Part shown: positions 12,601-27,600 of the stretch, in pieces
Layout of the letters: each line of letters begins with the position of its first letter
Position numbering within the stretch: the stretch's first letter is position 1
DNA from: Mytilus galloprovincialis
Lineage: Eukaryota > Mollusca > Bivalvia > Mytilida > Mytilidae
Assembly: GCF_965363235.1 (NCBI RefSeq)
Contig: NC_134841.1
Coordinates: forward strand, 51,915,078-51,979,077
Length of the DNA: 64,000 bases
Direction: 5' to 3'
Made by a program: the position numbers and the translations under genes
Notes under the pieces: model-generated
The model's input: the letters and a program-made list of their open reading frames with translations, nothing else
The model's database searches: none
Told to the model about the DNA's origin: nothing

Positions 12601-15600
12601 AAGGGATCAACGAACCCATTACCTTACCTTTAAGATAGATCAGTAACATGGGCGTAATTATGGGTGATTATTCAAACAAGTGCACACATTTTACACTTCA
12701 AACAAGGCAATGCCGAGGGTGCCATCCCCTCGTATGTAACATATTGGGGACAAATATGGACACTATGTTTGTATAAGACACATGCAGAAAATGATAAATT
12801 GAATATGCATATTTGATACATAAACTATTTTTTTAGAAATCAACCAAAACATTCAGTAACTGGGAATACCTTTAATATTGTCTTTAGAACCAGCAGGTAA
12901 AAAAATTAGCAACCAATTTCCTGTGTATTATGCTATTTCAAGGAGAAAAAACAAGTCCATCTGCATGACCTTGACCTTTGGCCTTGAACATAAAAAATGA
13001 CAGATCATTACATTGAGGAACAATATACCAAATGTGGTTAAAATCTTTTTTAGCATATTGTTTTTAGAGTGTCCACAAGGGTGATATTGCCTTGTATTAC
13101 AACTGCCACTGTGACCTTGACCTTTGAACTTTAAAGTCAATAGCGCTTAAGATATTCTTAACGAGTAACACCATACCAAGTTTTGAGCATTTTGGTTCTA
13201 GAGTGTCCATAACAATTTTATCTACACGCAACTTACATGTAGTATGCGAGGGGATAATAAACTAAGTTTTATAAGAATTAGACAAAAAGATCGATTTCTC
13301 GCCATGCATAGCAGACTTGTACAGAAACGATATGTTGTCGAAATTCTGTTCGTATCTTTTAGACGTCGTATGGCCATCGTACCATCATCTTAATCCATCG
13401 TGTAGCCTTCGTAATCCATCGTGTAGCCTTCGTGATCCATCGTGTAGGCTTCACCTGAGATATGAAGCTTAAATACCCGTCTTCGGTTAACCTTCGTATG
13501 TCCATCTTTTGCTATCGTATATAATGTCGGCACCATCGTATAGACTTCGTTATTCATCGTACTTGCTTCGCTCACTTTTTGGTATTTTAACGAGATCGGG
13601 ACCAACTTCGTACGAACTTACAATTTTCGCATTCGGGTGTCCATCGTATATGTTAAAATCGGGACAGTGTGACGCGGGCATTAACCGGGTCGTATTCTTT
13701 AAACAACAACCATCAGAGAAACAGATATATGACCAAAAATTAACCCCAAATAACCAAATAAATCTTTTAATCTAATATGTGAACATGTTCTATTTGTTCG
13801 ACCCAAGGAACTGTTTTTAATTTGATCTAATATGAACCACAGTTATTGCATGTCTAGATGTAGATCTGTAAGTTCGTCATGAATAACTTTTTTCAATAAT
13901 AACAACAAAAGAAAAGATTTGTTGTTCACTACTCTAGACAATACCGTTCCCATTTTTCAGGTGTGTTATTTTCCAATTACATCATTATGACCGTTTATGG
14001 ATTTATGTTTTATATTTTATTGTATTGTTATACAAAAAAAAAACCTGATAAAATGTAAAGGTTTACCATAAATTCTACCACTTTATAAAAAATAAATTCG
14101 TTAACAGATACAGAGGCTTGTTGTTTGATCTGTAAATTTAGATCTTGTTGTTTTCTCTAAAAAAAAACATTACTTGTCACAAATTGTAATAAAATTATGA
14201 ACACCTATGGCCAGAGATGGTTTCGATACTTATATTATGGCATTTGCCAAAGGTTATACATTTCTCAGACTTTTAATGACGTCTTTTAAGAAAAAGGCAA
14301 TACTAATAACATACAAACAATTATTCAGCACATTTAAGCTATAATCTACAAAAATTAATATATATGAATTCTTATATACAATCAATAAGTGATCTTCTAT
14401 TCCCATTATTTTCTAATTCTGTGAGCCGAGTAATACAATCCTATTAATCCGGAATAAACACTAAAGATTTTTATTATCTAAGGTAAAGCCAGCAATTTCA
14501 TATGCCAAATGATGTCTTCTCATTTATTTTATAAAATTGTTATTTCATTGTAATGACGTAGTTTGTTTATATATCATATGTACGCGTACATGGTGGTTAA
14601 AAATCCTAGTGAATATTAAAGTCAAGGCTTTTATCGCCAACGTTTGGTACAATTAAAACATAAGCAAGACTATTTGTTTGACATTAAAAGGGCATTAGCT
14701 AAGAAATAAAAAAAGAAAAATGTGATTCGTTTTTGTTCAATCATTAATAATAACATTAACGGTACCAATTTTCCTACACCAGATGCGGATTTCGACAATA
14801 CATGTCTCTTCAGTGATGCTCGTGGCCAAACCATTTGAAATCCAAAGCTTATATAAAAGATGAAGGGCTATAATCTAAAAGGTTCAAACATATAGTCAAA
14901 TCCGTTACAAAAGTTAAATAATAATTCACTTTAAGCACCCAATTTGGTTCAATTTTGCCAAAAATAAACGTCGCTGATAAATTATTCACTTTTGAAAGTG
15001 AATAAATCGACCTCATCAAATCCTTATACATGTGACCTTCAATTTAAAAATTGAAATCACAAAAATACTTAACTCAGAGGAAAATTAAAACAGGAGAGTC
15101 CCTAATCAAATTGCAAAATCAAAAGCTCATCAACACATCAAGCGAATAAACAACTGCCATGTTTCTGTCTTGGCGCAGAACTTTAAACCATTTAGCTAGA
15201 GATAGGTTACGCATGTATTTAGCAATTAAATCTATATTAAAGTGATACAAGGATGAACCATTTGGTGGACTGATTCAAATTACACAAAAAAAATCTTATT
15301 AAAATAAAAACGATGATAACATAAAATATGAAATCAAACAGACCTAGAAAAATCCAGTTGAATTTAGTCGCTATTAGTTTATATGTATACCCCGCTTTAA
15401 AAAACAATGGGGGTATACTGTTTGACCTTTTTCTGTCTTTCCGTCTCATAACAAGGATTTCTGAAATTCGGTTTCAGGATTTATGTAAGCCAGCTACACC
15501 TAGTGATGCATTTTCAGGGTTATCACTCAACAACATCCTGTTAACCGATATGTATTTTTAAGATCCTCTTGTAAAATCTGTCGTCAATTACTTTGAGTAA

Positions 15601-18600
15601 AAATGATTTATTCGAACACAACATTGACTCATTAGAAATATATTTCACTTGACCCACATGTGGGATACATGTATAAAAATGATAGAATTCAAAGCGAGAT
15701 GATGTATCAAATATTCTTACTATTTACGTTTTCAAGACAGTATAGCCAACTCAAGCACTCCCGAACATAAAAGGTGCACTTGTTCTTCCCTTTTTTGATA
15801 GAATTATTGCCTTTTTTTCAGGAATATTTTTTTCTTCTTTTAAAGGTATCGCCGGGTGCAGAAATGCAAATTAATGTTTAAAAAAAATCAATATATCATC
15901 TTTCTTTGAAATTTGTTTTCGGTGGAATTTATGCTTATGTACAAAAAATATCCACTTGTATTTGTACTAACCACAATCGACTATTTTATTGATAAGTGTC
16001 TATAATTCAAAAGTTTACAAATATCTCGAAGCTCCGTTCTATAATTTAAGTAAAACCATGTTTATAAGATGCATAAAATTCTAAATTATGCACTTCTTTT
16101 AAACTTTTAAAGCCCATAGAAACAGAAGAAAACAGTTAAAATATACCAATTTGGCTTTCTTTACCTTCACTAATTGACAAACAGTTCCACTTCTTTTTCT
16201 TTTCTTTCAACTAGATATCCGATCCGGCAGTAATGTAATCAATTAGATATGAAAATTTGGGCCAAATCCGTGAACATGAATTTGACAAACACAAAATTTA
16301 ATTATTTTGACAATGATTATTATTTTTATAATGTTAAGTTAAAAAAAAAAACCAAAGACTTAGTCATCAACAAAATAATTCAACAGCCCAACTTTATGAT
16401 GACGGAAAATGCATTTAGAAACTTTCTGTTGAAAAATCATGGTTGTTGGAAGTTATGCTGGTTATATGTATTGTGTTGACGTTTGCTTTATTTTTTCCTT
16501 GTTTTTTTATAGGATATTTACTTTGTTTTAATATTAATTTAACTCATTCTTTTGTAGAAGCACGTTTTACCTATTCTGGACTCTCGGCACTTCGCTCCAT
16601 TGAAACCGCATATTGGTTCATCTGGTGGTGGACCGTGGTAGATTGTTTTCCATTCTATCGATTGCACTTGGAAAATTTTCTTCAAAGATAAAAGAAAATA
16701 CTCTCTTGAATAGTTCATATACGTTTATGTCACCTAATATTCCTGTCATAAAAAATGAATTAAGATAGTATTAAAGACCTTTACTGATCATATATCAGAT
16801 TGAAAGCAGATTAAAACAAAATGATAATGATATTGAAACACGTCAAAAAGAAAGAATAGAACATTTTTTTCACAAATGATTACTAGTAAGTATCTTGTGA
16901 ATGATCCTCTGTTTTCTTTAACTGGACAATGAGCTGTTACAATTTAAACTTTGTTTTTTTTTTAAATATTTCGTACCTGCTGTATCTGATTTGTCATTTT
17001 TGCTTCCATGACAACTTCATATTTAGCTGAGGCCGATTTCAGTCCCCATATCCAATAATCTGGTTCTCGATCACCATGATTATCCAGATGTACATTTCCT
17101 GTAACACCTGTGCATGCAAACAAAACAGGATGAAAGAAAGTGCGGTTAAGATTATTTTCTAGTTATCTTATGTTCTTTTCGCTGACTTCAGAGAAGAATG
17201 AAACCAATCCTCAGGAATTAAATCCATTCTGTTATATAGACAAAAACATGTAAGTCGGATATTTTATACTGACATATGTTCCCGAGAATTTAACATTTTT
17301 CATCAAATATTTTAAATTAAATACGAATATTTTAGTACAATTCAAGTTGAAGGACAGTTATCGATATTCTATTCGAGTATTACATGTTCAATCTATCAGT
17401 TGAAAAGGGGCTTTGAACTAAATAAATTTTCGGTTGCTAATAGTACTGTTAGATCGGTACTATACATTTTTGCCTTGTTTTTTTATATTTGTACTGATTT
17501 ATTGATCGGATGAGATAAGCCTTTTCCAACTGGGTTTTTGTGTTGTTCCATCACATAAAAGGAAACAAATTGTAATACCTCTGAAAGATTTGCCTTTGGC
17601 CCGTTCAAACATCAACGTGCCATTTTTATAATCAAGTCCTTCCTCTAATGTATCATTCAGTGTTATGAGGTAAAGATATACTGCATCATGAAGAAAGGCT
17701 GAATATTCTGAACCCTGAAAATGTGCACTATGGAATTATTACCTTTTTTCATTATGGGATATTTATATGTTGAAAATGATTTTTTCTCTTGAATGATTTT
17801 TGTAATGTGATCATACCTAAAGTGCGGCATTCGGTACACATACGATAACTTCGACGTACTACATAAGTGTGTTGAAAATGTGAGAAGATAACAGAGACAG
17901 GCAATTAAAAACCATAAGTCGATGAAATACTGACAACATCATGGAAACATTATAAATGACGCATAGACGGATCAGTAAACAGAAAATTTATGATTAACAA
18001 AATATGTTTTTCTGTTTGTTCCTGTGATCTCTCCATCTTCTATGCTAATCTCGTTTTTAACAATGCGGTTTGCTTTTTTCTCTATTTCACCTTGAATGTA
18101 TTCACTAGACACAATTTAAACGACTAATGTAAAAGTTTCTGTGAAACTTTTGATGGTTTGCAAGGCGAGCAAGTGTGAATCAAAGCAAAAAGAAAACGAC
18201 GAACATATTAAACCCCTTTCTGTTCCTCAAATATAATCAGAATTTACCTTAATCCCGTTCACATAAGTGTAATTGTAATTCCAAGGAGGAAACGCCATAT
18301 TGTGTGATACTTGGTCAAGAAAGTTTTCGATATCTTGTCCTCCCATTTCAGCAACTGTGACCTGAAATATTGAAAACATAGTATTTCATTTATTATACTT
18401 ATTCTTTATAGTTCTTCACTTTATACCCGTTAAAAAAAGAGAGACGAAAGATACCAAAGGGACAGTCAAACTCATAAATCTAAAACAAACTGACAACTCC
18501 ATGGCTAAAAATGAAAAAGACAAACAGATAGTACACACGACACAACATAGAAAACTAAAGAATAAACAACACGAACCCCACCAAAAACTAGGGGTGATCT

Positions 18601-21600
18601 CAGGTGCTCCGGAAGGGTAAGCAGATCCTGCTCCACATGTGGCACCCGTCGTGTTGCTTATGTGATTACAAATCCGGTAAACTGATGACATCTTAATGAA
18701 ATCAAGGACATGATGTATACACATGTCATCGGGACTTGTCCCTTCAACTTCTTAATAAATCTTACCAAGTATGCACCATATTGTTGTGTGTTACAGAACA
18801 TATTCTTCATTAATTTATATGAATCAAAGATTAAGAGCAACAGCAGATTTAACATCTTTCAATTAACTACAGATAACAGGAACATGATCGTTATTATTTC
18901 GCTATAAAGTTTCGAAAAGCAATTTTTTTCTTTGTTAAAGCGATTTGCAATGAGGTATGATCATTAATGACAGTAAAAAAGTTAACCCCTTACTATGAGA
19001 TGGATAAGTCATAAAGTGGCGTGTTCGGTTATTTAAAGGAAAATAATGTCAACATTGAAAGTGAAACAAAGGTAAATCTGACTGATTCCATCCACCAAAA
19101 AAATCATTCTTATAAAGGTAAAAACAATGATTAACAAATATATTTAATCTATAATATGAAATTAAACAGACCTAGACAAATTCAACTGCACGAGTTTTTC
19201 TTTCTATTTATATCTATATTTATGTTTATATCGATTAAATTAGTTGCATAATTGTTCAAGACATTTGAATAAAGTAACAATTACCTGGAAGGCATGGGAA
19301 TACATTAGCTTTGCTTTTTCGTCATCTTGATTTCCACCTATCCATGGAGTTTCTACATTTGATGGCTGGAGGTGGTAAGGAAGAAAGAATACGTACGATC
19401 CATCAGCCATTCCTTTATCTACTGCTCGTAATAAAAACCTTCGCTTGTCCTCATTGTTCTCAGTACAAAATATAATGACTGGAAAATAGGGATACACAAT
19501 TAGCTGAATGATGTCTAGTTAGTTCCTTTTTGGAAACATGCAATAATAAAAAAAAAAAAATATCATCACATTAATAGGTTCTGCAAAGAGGTGATCCTGT
19601 TTTAAGAGTTGGAAAATTGGACTTTGAAAAGGGGTATGGTAGAACGACGTTTACATTTTGCCTGACAACAGACCCTCTACGTACATCTTTGCCTTCTTGA
19701 ATGCGAGGTATATGATTTAACGGACTTTGCTGCTACGTTAATTTTTTTTTCAAATCCCATACAGCCGAACATGTGACCCCTCCTTCTCCCTATCTGCATG
19801 GATCTTGCTGCTAGACTGTAGACTATCAATATTTATATAGCCCAGTCAATTATTCCGGTCCAGTTTTACATTAGATATAGAGAGCACTAACTAGGTTGCT
19901 TTGATCAACCTGATTTTTATTTTGCTACTTTTAGGGCTGTTTTGTCATATCTTTTGAATATTTACTTGATCTCATAGATAACACACCCTGTTTTATAACA
20001 TAATATGCCATTTTATATTAGATTTAATCATAGATTGTTTATGCAATAATGGTAATAGTTATAGATATATAATATTTGAATTTGAAATTTAATGCAAAGA
20101 TTTGAAATTATTGTATATTCTAAAACTTACCTATCCGACAAGTTTCTGATATTGAAAAGAGTATCAGTAATTCTGCAATGTTTTTTTTTTTTTATAAAAT
20201 AGGATTATGCATACGAATGCTACACATATAACTTTGTTAGATACGTGTATTTGTATTTAGCAAGTTCATTCCTTCAAACCTATATATATATATAGGTTGC
20301 TGCTTTTTACTTCTAATTCACATCTACCCTACATCTATTTTTCTTATATTTTTTTAGAAGTGATTTTCGTTTATATTTCGCATACCACTTTTTGTTTGTA
20401 TCGTACTGAATAGTATAAAAACTTACAAAGGGTTTATACTGCTTATCCAATTTTGTCAGTATAATGAAACTATAAAAAATTAAAAAACTGTCATACAAAT
20501 GGAAGGTTTAGCATGCAATAAAACCAGGTTTAAAATACCATTTTCGACCAAAAGACAACTTCAGGAAATCATATTTAAACTTTTATCTGTTATTTAAGGC
20601 GATCACGCTTGTATCCATGTTTGTTTTGTAATAACAGTCGTTTCTAGACAATGTCCCTTTATTCTGATTATGTTTTACTCAACCAGCTGAACCTGTTGAA
20701 CTTGACAGGAAATGATGTATCATCGATTGAGTGTTCATTGTTTAACATATAATAGTGAGTATTTCACTTTATCGATCAATATTGTCTTCCAGTACGCCCA
20801 TATGATTGTTGTTTCCCTCAATTTGCCACTAGAGGTGGATCTGCAGTAAGAATTGATATAAGTTTGTCGGATGTATATTTCAAACTGTGTTGATACTTAC
20901 TTCTGCCTCTTTGTTTTATCCTGTCCAATACATCATCTATCGCAACATCGCTAATACCATCGTCGATAACAATCCATTCTGCCAATGTTATATTGTTAGC
21001 GCGAAAAGCTTTTTCGTTCGACCTTGATGAATAATCGCAAAAAACATTCTTCTGGTCAGTTTTTCGTCTTGAAATCATCACCAGTCGATCCCATTTGAAA
21101 TGTTTGCAAAGTTGAACAAATGCTGCACCAAGCTTGTCAAACGGTGGACCAAGTCTTATTAGTGTTTTATATATCCCTTTGTCTTCTAATACAGGATCTG
21201 TTGACCCTTGTGAAAACATCGGAATATTCCATACTGCTGCCAACAGACCAGTTGGAATTGTAGCTACGATGTTAGAAAAATTGAATAGTGAGATAAATTA
21301 AAGAATTTAGCATATACTTCTTTGATAAACTGGTACCCAAATACTTTATCAAATAATATAACAAAACACTACTATTCGGGAAAGGCACAAGCTTTAATGT
21401 TGAGACAATAAATTATAATGTTAATATGGATACGGAAAATACTAGAAAACGATTGCTTTGGTCTTAGTGAAGCTAAAAAGATATATAGTTTGATTAGGAA
21501 TATATTTCAATCAACATTAAAATGAAAAAAAATACAGAAAGTAGAATGATATCAATTCAATTTATGTTGCGCAATCTTTTTGTGTCTATTTTTTCGATTG

Positions 21601-24600
21601 TTTTTTGTCGGCTAGTTCTTTTTACTTTTGATCATGCTGTTGTCAAGTTTTTACAATACAGTTTGTTTTGCCTATTGGAATATAGGAATATATTTTTTTA
21701 TAAACAATTTGTTGAATAAATATGTTGACATAAACATATGCTGACTCAAACTGTTATTAATATCGTTTTCTCTTATGTTAACTGTTTAAAAAAACTTTAT
21801 CAATATGTTTTTAATTTTTGGATCCTCGATGCTAATCAACTTCGAGTCCTATTTAGCATTATATATTTTTTTGTCCAGGCGTCATGGTCGAGTCTTTTGT
21901 AGACGAAACGTGCGTCTGGTGTACAATATTATAAGCCCAGCATCTGGAATATAGTTTTTACAATTTCTACCAGCAATGTAACATTTGTTTTCCCTATACC
22001 TAACTCTAGATCTGTATTAATCTGAATATGAGAAGTATTCATTCATCAAATCAACTTAAAAATTCGAGAAAAAAAACCATTTTGTTGTGCGTACATTATA
22101 TTGCGTAGACATTTCGAGGGAATTTATCATCCTTGTTTATCTAGTCTTATTAAAATTTGTGGAGATCATATATTAATTTATAAAACAATGGTAATTCTAC
22201 ATAATAACACATCACTGTCTCTCAAATGTTTGGGAAAGCGCTTAGCACACACGAAATTCATAAACAATTCTTTGAATAAAGAGTCATGGTTGTTATTCGT
22301 TTCGTTGGTTTTATTGTTAAACGAACGCGCCAGTCAGGGTACTTCGCTATCCAAAATTAATGTATTTAGTTATGATGTTGTATTTGTAATTCTGATCAGA
22401 AATTATTAAATGTGTTATTGGTTGTAGTTGTTGTTCTAATTTTTTAATATTCTATTCGTATGTAAAAGTAAAGATAACTAATCACCCAGTTCATATATAA
22501 GATTTTAGTTTGGGGCAACTTAACGTATACGCTTTATTTGTTTTATAGTCTTAAATATAAAATAAATACCTACATAGCTAGATAATACAATTAATAATCT
22601 GGTTGCTAACACAATTCTTTATTAATTAAATTGTAAGTGTTGTATTATACATTAAAAGCCATAATTACAAACCTAATTTTGAACTATATCAAACTTTTCG
22701 AAAATTATCGTGAAATCACAATCACCTGTGACGTCATTTTGTAGCGTAGCGTTATTCTGGAGGTGAAAATGCAAGTTCATTTTGTACTGTTTTTATGTGC
22801 TTTCGTTTTTAGTTTTACATGTTTGTTTTTATTCTGTAGTAAGTCACCACTTCGGTGTTGACATGAACATAAATTATATGGTCATTTTTATAAATCTACT
22901 GTTTGCAAAAGGATGAATTATTCTAAGTACTAAGGATTTTCTTAGCCCAGACATAGACAACCTTAGCATTATTTGGCACCACTTTTTTTATAATTTTGGG
23001 TCACCAATGATCTTCAACTTTGGACTTGGTTGGCTTTCTTTGCTATTTTAATCTGAGCGTCACTGGTGTGTCTTATGTAGACGAAACGCACGTATGGTGT
23101 ATTAAATTATAATCCTGGTACCTTTGATAACAATTAGCATGTCAAAATGTCAAATTGTAATGTTTATTTGTGTATTTATTTGTCCTGAATGTTCTTGCAT
23201 TATTTTGTACTGTAGTCCTGTCATGTTATGTTGTCATTTTAATGTTATATCTAACATTGAAATAAAAGCGCGAGGTTTGGCTAGCCGCTAAACCAGGTTC
23301 AACCCACCATTTTTTCTTAAAAGTCCTATACCAAGTCATTATATTATATTATATATCATAGTTCGCTCCTGTGTGTGTTACATTTTAGTGTTGTGCTTCT
23401 GGTATGTCGTAGTTCTCCTCTTATATTTGATGTTTGTCTCAGTTTTACTAGTAGTTTCTAACCCGGATTTAGTTTTTTTTCTCTCAATCGATTTATGAAT
23501 TTCGAAAAGCAGTTTACTACTGTTGCCTTCATTCATCATCTGACACACAATTTGTTGCAAACGATTCAGTCATAGTGACTCTTTAAGAAAGCACGTAAAT
23601 GTGAAGAAGAAAAATGTTAAAATAAATTTAGTCCAGTCTGTTAAATGAGAAGGAAAATTTTATATTCTTATCCCAGGCATAGATTACCTTAGCCGTATTT
23701 GGCACAACTTTTTGGAATTTTGGATCTTCAATGCTCTTCAACTTTGTACTTGTTTGACTTTATAAATATTTTGATATGAGCTTCACTGATGAGTCGTATG
23801 TAGACGAGACGCGCGTCTGCCGTACTTAATTATAATCCTTGTACCTTTGATAACTATATAACACTCACACTAAAATGTCATGATGATTAAAAACCAAATG
23901 TCCCGATTATACCTGATTTTCAAAACTTATAAGAAAGAATATCATCTTTATCAATTAATCGAAATAAAAGAACTGCCGTGTGTATATAAATAAGTAATAC
24001 ATCTAATAATAGCTCAATAGATGGGATAAAATTGAACCAAAAATATTTTGTTTAAAAGACGTAGTACTGACAATTTACGCTTCGATTGAAAATCAAAACA
24101 TATGTTAGGGAGGGAAAACATCGATATTAATGGACGATTGATAAGGATGCATGAATATCTATTTAGTCTCTTAAGTCTCCGTTAACTTACATGCAGAACA
24201 TGGTGGGCCAATAAAAACATCAACACCATCGTCTTCCTTAAGTGTTAAGGCACTAGCTACACCTCCTGATGCCGAACAGTCGTCATTTCGCCATTGTACC
24301 CTATAAAATGTGCGAAAAAAAAATTAAAACATAAATCGAAATTTAAAATATTGATAACGACAGATTCCAGAATAGTGATCATTAAAATATCTTATTTACA
24401 TATATGTTAACAGACGTTACGGTATGGATCATTAGAAAATCTACAAATTATGAAATATTGATCGTTTATGTTTTAAAGTTCATCGCACTTTATTACCCTA
24501 TCATCTGTTACAGTAATTATAATTGACAGATCAGCAACTTTCACATGTCTACACGTTCTTAAATAAACATAATTAAATAGATCAATTGAAGTTATTATAC

Positions 24601-27600
24601 AAATGTTGTCATTCTGTAGTCTGACCATCAAACGATGTACTTTTAAATTAGTTATAGAAACTGGATTGTATTATTACATAGCAAATATATTCAAGTTTAG
24701 ATATCTACAAATATCAGAATCGAATAATTGATCATTTGAATATCTTAAGTGTAGATTGTTAAAATATCTGTTCTACAGATGTAAACGTATTGTTCATTAA
24801 GGTGGTACCTAACACTACAGGGAGATAACTCTGCAAAGTCAGCCAAACGTTTTAATTACGTTGTGTTGTAAAAGGAATATTAAGCTTCTCAATGATCAAA
24901 ATTGGTGTCAAATTGCTATATAACCAGTGTAATTTTTCTGATTAAACGGTTGGTTCAAATTTTTTAAAATTTTTATATTTTTGTCAAAGGGTCAAAGTAA
25001 ATACTTTGTCAAAATTTTAAGAAAATTAAACGAGCCAAATTCATTTTAGTTAAAGTGTTAGGTACCACCTTAAGACATCTAAAGATGTCAAAGTAATGGT
25101 CATGAAATTGTTCAAATGCCCGTATCGATTATTACATTATCTACAAATGTCAATGCATTGTTCATTGAGAAATCTATAGATGTCAAAGTAATGGTCATGT
25201 AATTTGTTGAAATGTCAGTATCGATCATTACAATATCTACAGATGTCAAAATAAAATGAGATTTAGTATGATTGCCTATGATACAACTAACCAACTATTA
25301 GCTAACGTGGATAAACTTGGATTACGATTGTAAATGCTTATTTATAAGCATCTGTAGGTAACAGAACGGCATTTAGCAATGAGAATAACGCATACATTAT
25401 TGTCAAAATGTGAAATTACAAAAGTATTGATGATTTTCAGTTGTCAAACCACCGGTTAACGACTCAATTATTGTAGACCTAATTTTTCTTTAATCATTAT
25501 CTGAAGAATTTTCCTTTCGATATACTCAATAGGAATCACACATATTATGATTTGAACATGTTCACCTGTCTATATGCCGACTTTCAAAATAGGTCTTCAC
25601 TATCAACTTTATCGAATCCACAAAATATGAAAATAAATTTAAAATATTTCTTTTCAGAAATATGAATATTTTTTTTTAGGATTAACGTTATTGAAACAAA
25701 AAGCAATCGACAAAATAAAAACAAGACATATAGAGAATACAATATTCAACAAAAAGATGTATAAATTCAGTGACAGCCATCGTGTTACTCACTCCCATTA
25801 ATTCCCGTATACGATGGTCGGTAACAATAGAAAATCAACATAATTTAAAACAGCGAAATTTTTTTGTGTATGTTTTGCTTGTGTTCAATACATTGATATA
25901 GATTATAAATCGTATTATTCTCCAGATGATTTTATACAATAGTTTTCCCGCACTTTTTTGTCAATTTTGACATACCATTGATACCATATCAATTTCCTGA
26001 TTCTGGTTCTTGATGAAGGTATTTCCAGAAAAAAGCATTGGACGCATGAAATCTATAAAGCGTTGATTTCTTTTTCGTTTTTTATAAATTTAGAATTATT
26101 CGAAAGAGTGATGTTTTTTTTTCACCCAAATCATACATCATATTCCTATTGATTCATCAATTTTCGTTGGATACACATTTTTGTGGGTGTTGTTTGTACA
26201 GGTGAACCACGAATTCCAATGTTCAACGAATACACATATTGTATGGGCTTTGTATGTAGAAAACTTTCGTATTGCTTTTATTATCTTATACACCTTATCG
26301 CTATTCCAGGCTGACCCGAGAATCTGTCCCGCCTGAACAATTGAGGTCATACAACAATCACTTGTCCATTGTGGCGTCAGATATTTTTTATTATTTTACG
26401 GCAACCTGTGTGATGTCCAGTATAAAGGCGGACAAATGGTGATAAGGTGTATTGATTAATGTTATTTTTGTAAAGTAATTCAGTCTGAATTTAAGAGCGA
26501 AATAAACAGTTATTCGCCAATTTATAACCTGGAGGAGACCTTTACTATTTGTAAACTGTAATTATCTACTTTCTAATTCTGGCATTGTACAAGTCCGTGT
26601 CTTCTCCTGCTGTTTGTGACATTACTGTTGAAAATTATTCCACAGTACATCCACATAAATATCATAGGTTGTTTTTTTTGTTTCAGTCGCTGTTTTGCTG
26701 AAAGTACTTGACATTTTTAGCTTTATCGATTAATAACAACGATACACCTTTACTCGGGTTACTCCAGGCTTCGTTTTATTACTCAGCAGTTTGTCTTTTT
26801 CATTTCAAGCCATGGCGTTGTCGGTTTATTTTCGATTTATGAGTTTGACTGTCCCTCTGGTATCTTTCGTCCCTCTTGTATATAAGTCTATCTCAACGAG
26901 TGTGCGCTCCTTATACGAAATGGGGCCAAAAGACTAAAATAAAGACAAAAATCCACACTACATTAATTGACGATAACCATCAATACTACATGTATGTTGT
27001 CTGATACCATTTGTCCATGTCTGAACCCACTGATGACATGTTTTCGATTGCTTAAATTTTCAAATTGTGTCTTATCTTCGATTGGTATATTTTGATGGAG
27101 TTTTGATTTACATGTTGAACAAATACACTTTAAATACGTATCACAAAAATAGAGAAAGTCTGTAGAATCTGATGAAATCTGACCAGGTAAACTACTGATA
27201 TGTCTTATTTATTCAACAAATCTCATTTTTCTAAAAACAAAAAATTCCACATGGTATGAAAATTACCCAGAGATATTCTAATAAATACTATGGAGTTGCA
27301 TGAAGCCTATTTAGATTTGTAAAACAGACAACTTGCAATGGCACACTATTGATTTTAATGGAAAACACGAAGGGGTTAAGATTTTATAGAATGCTAACTT
27401 AAAATGTAAATAGAAAAAATCACTAGTAATTCTTCTGTGCCAGTGGTTCGATGAATTTAGTTATAAAAATGAGTTGTTTTGTTAATAAGATCCATATGAT
27501 ATTATACAATGACTGTCTTTTGATGAGGTAATGTGTAGTTTTATTGACTTTTGAAAAACTGATATTCACTGAGGCCATCGGCCGAATTGGATATTAGTTT

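Noticed and set aside
13390-13605. Minus-strand open frame with repeated GYTMD words
   Set aside because: It is a translation of the 22-bp tandem words inside the Harbinger-like element, not a gene.
16156-16213. Alternative minus-strand exon with correct phase before the transmembrane exon
   Set aside because: The exon at 16571-16679 encodes the conserved [10 protein letters not shown] hinge with the same phases, so the alternative is chance.
24370-25250. CRISPR-like spaced repeats
   Set aside because: Units are diverged and unevenly spaced, in a eukaryotic intron, without unique spacers between identical repeats.
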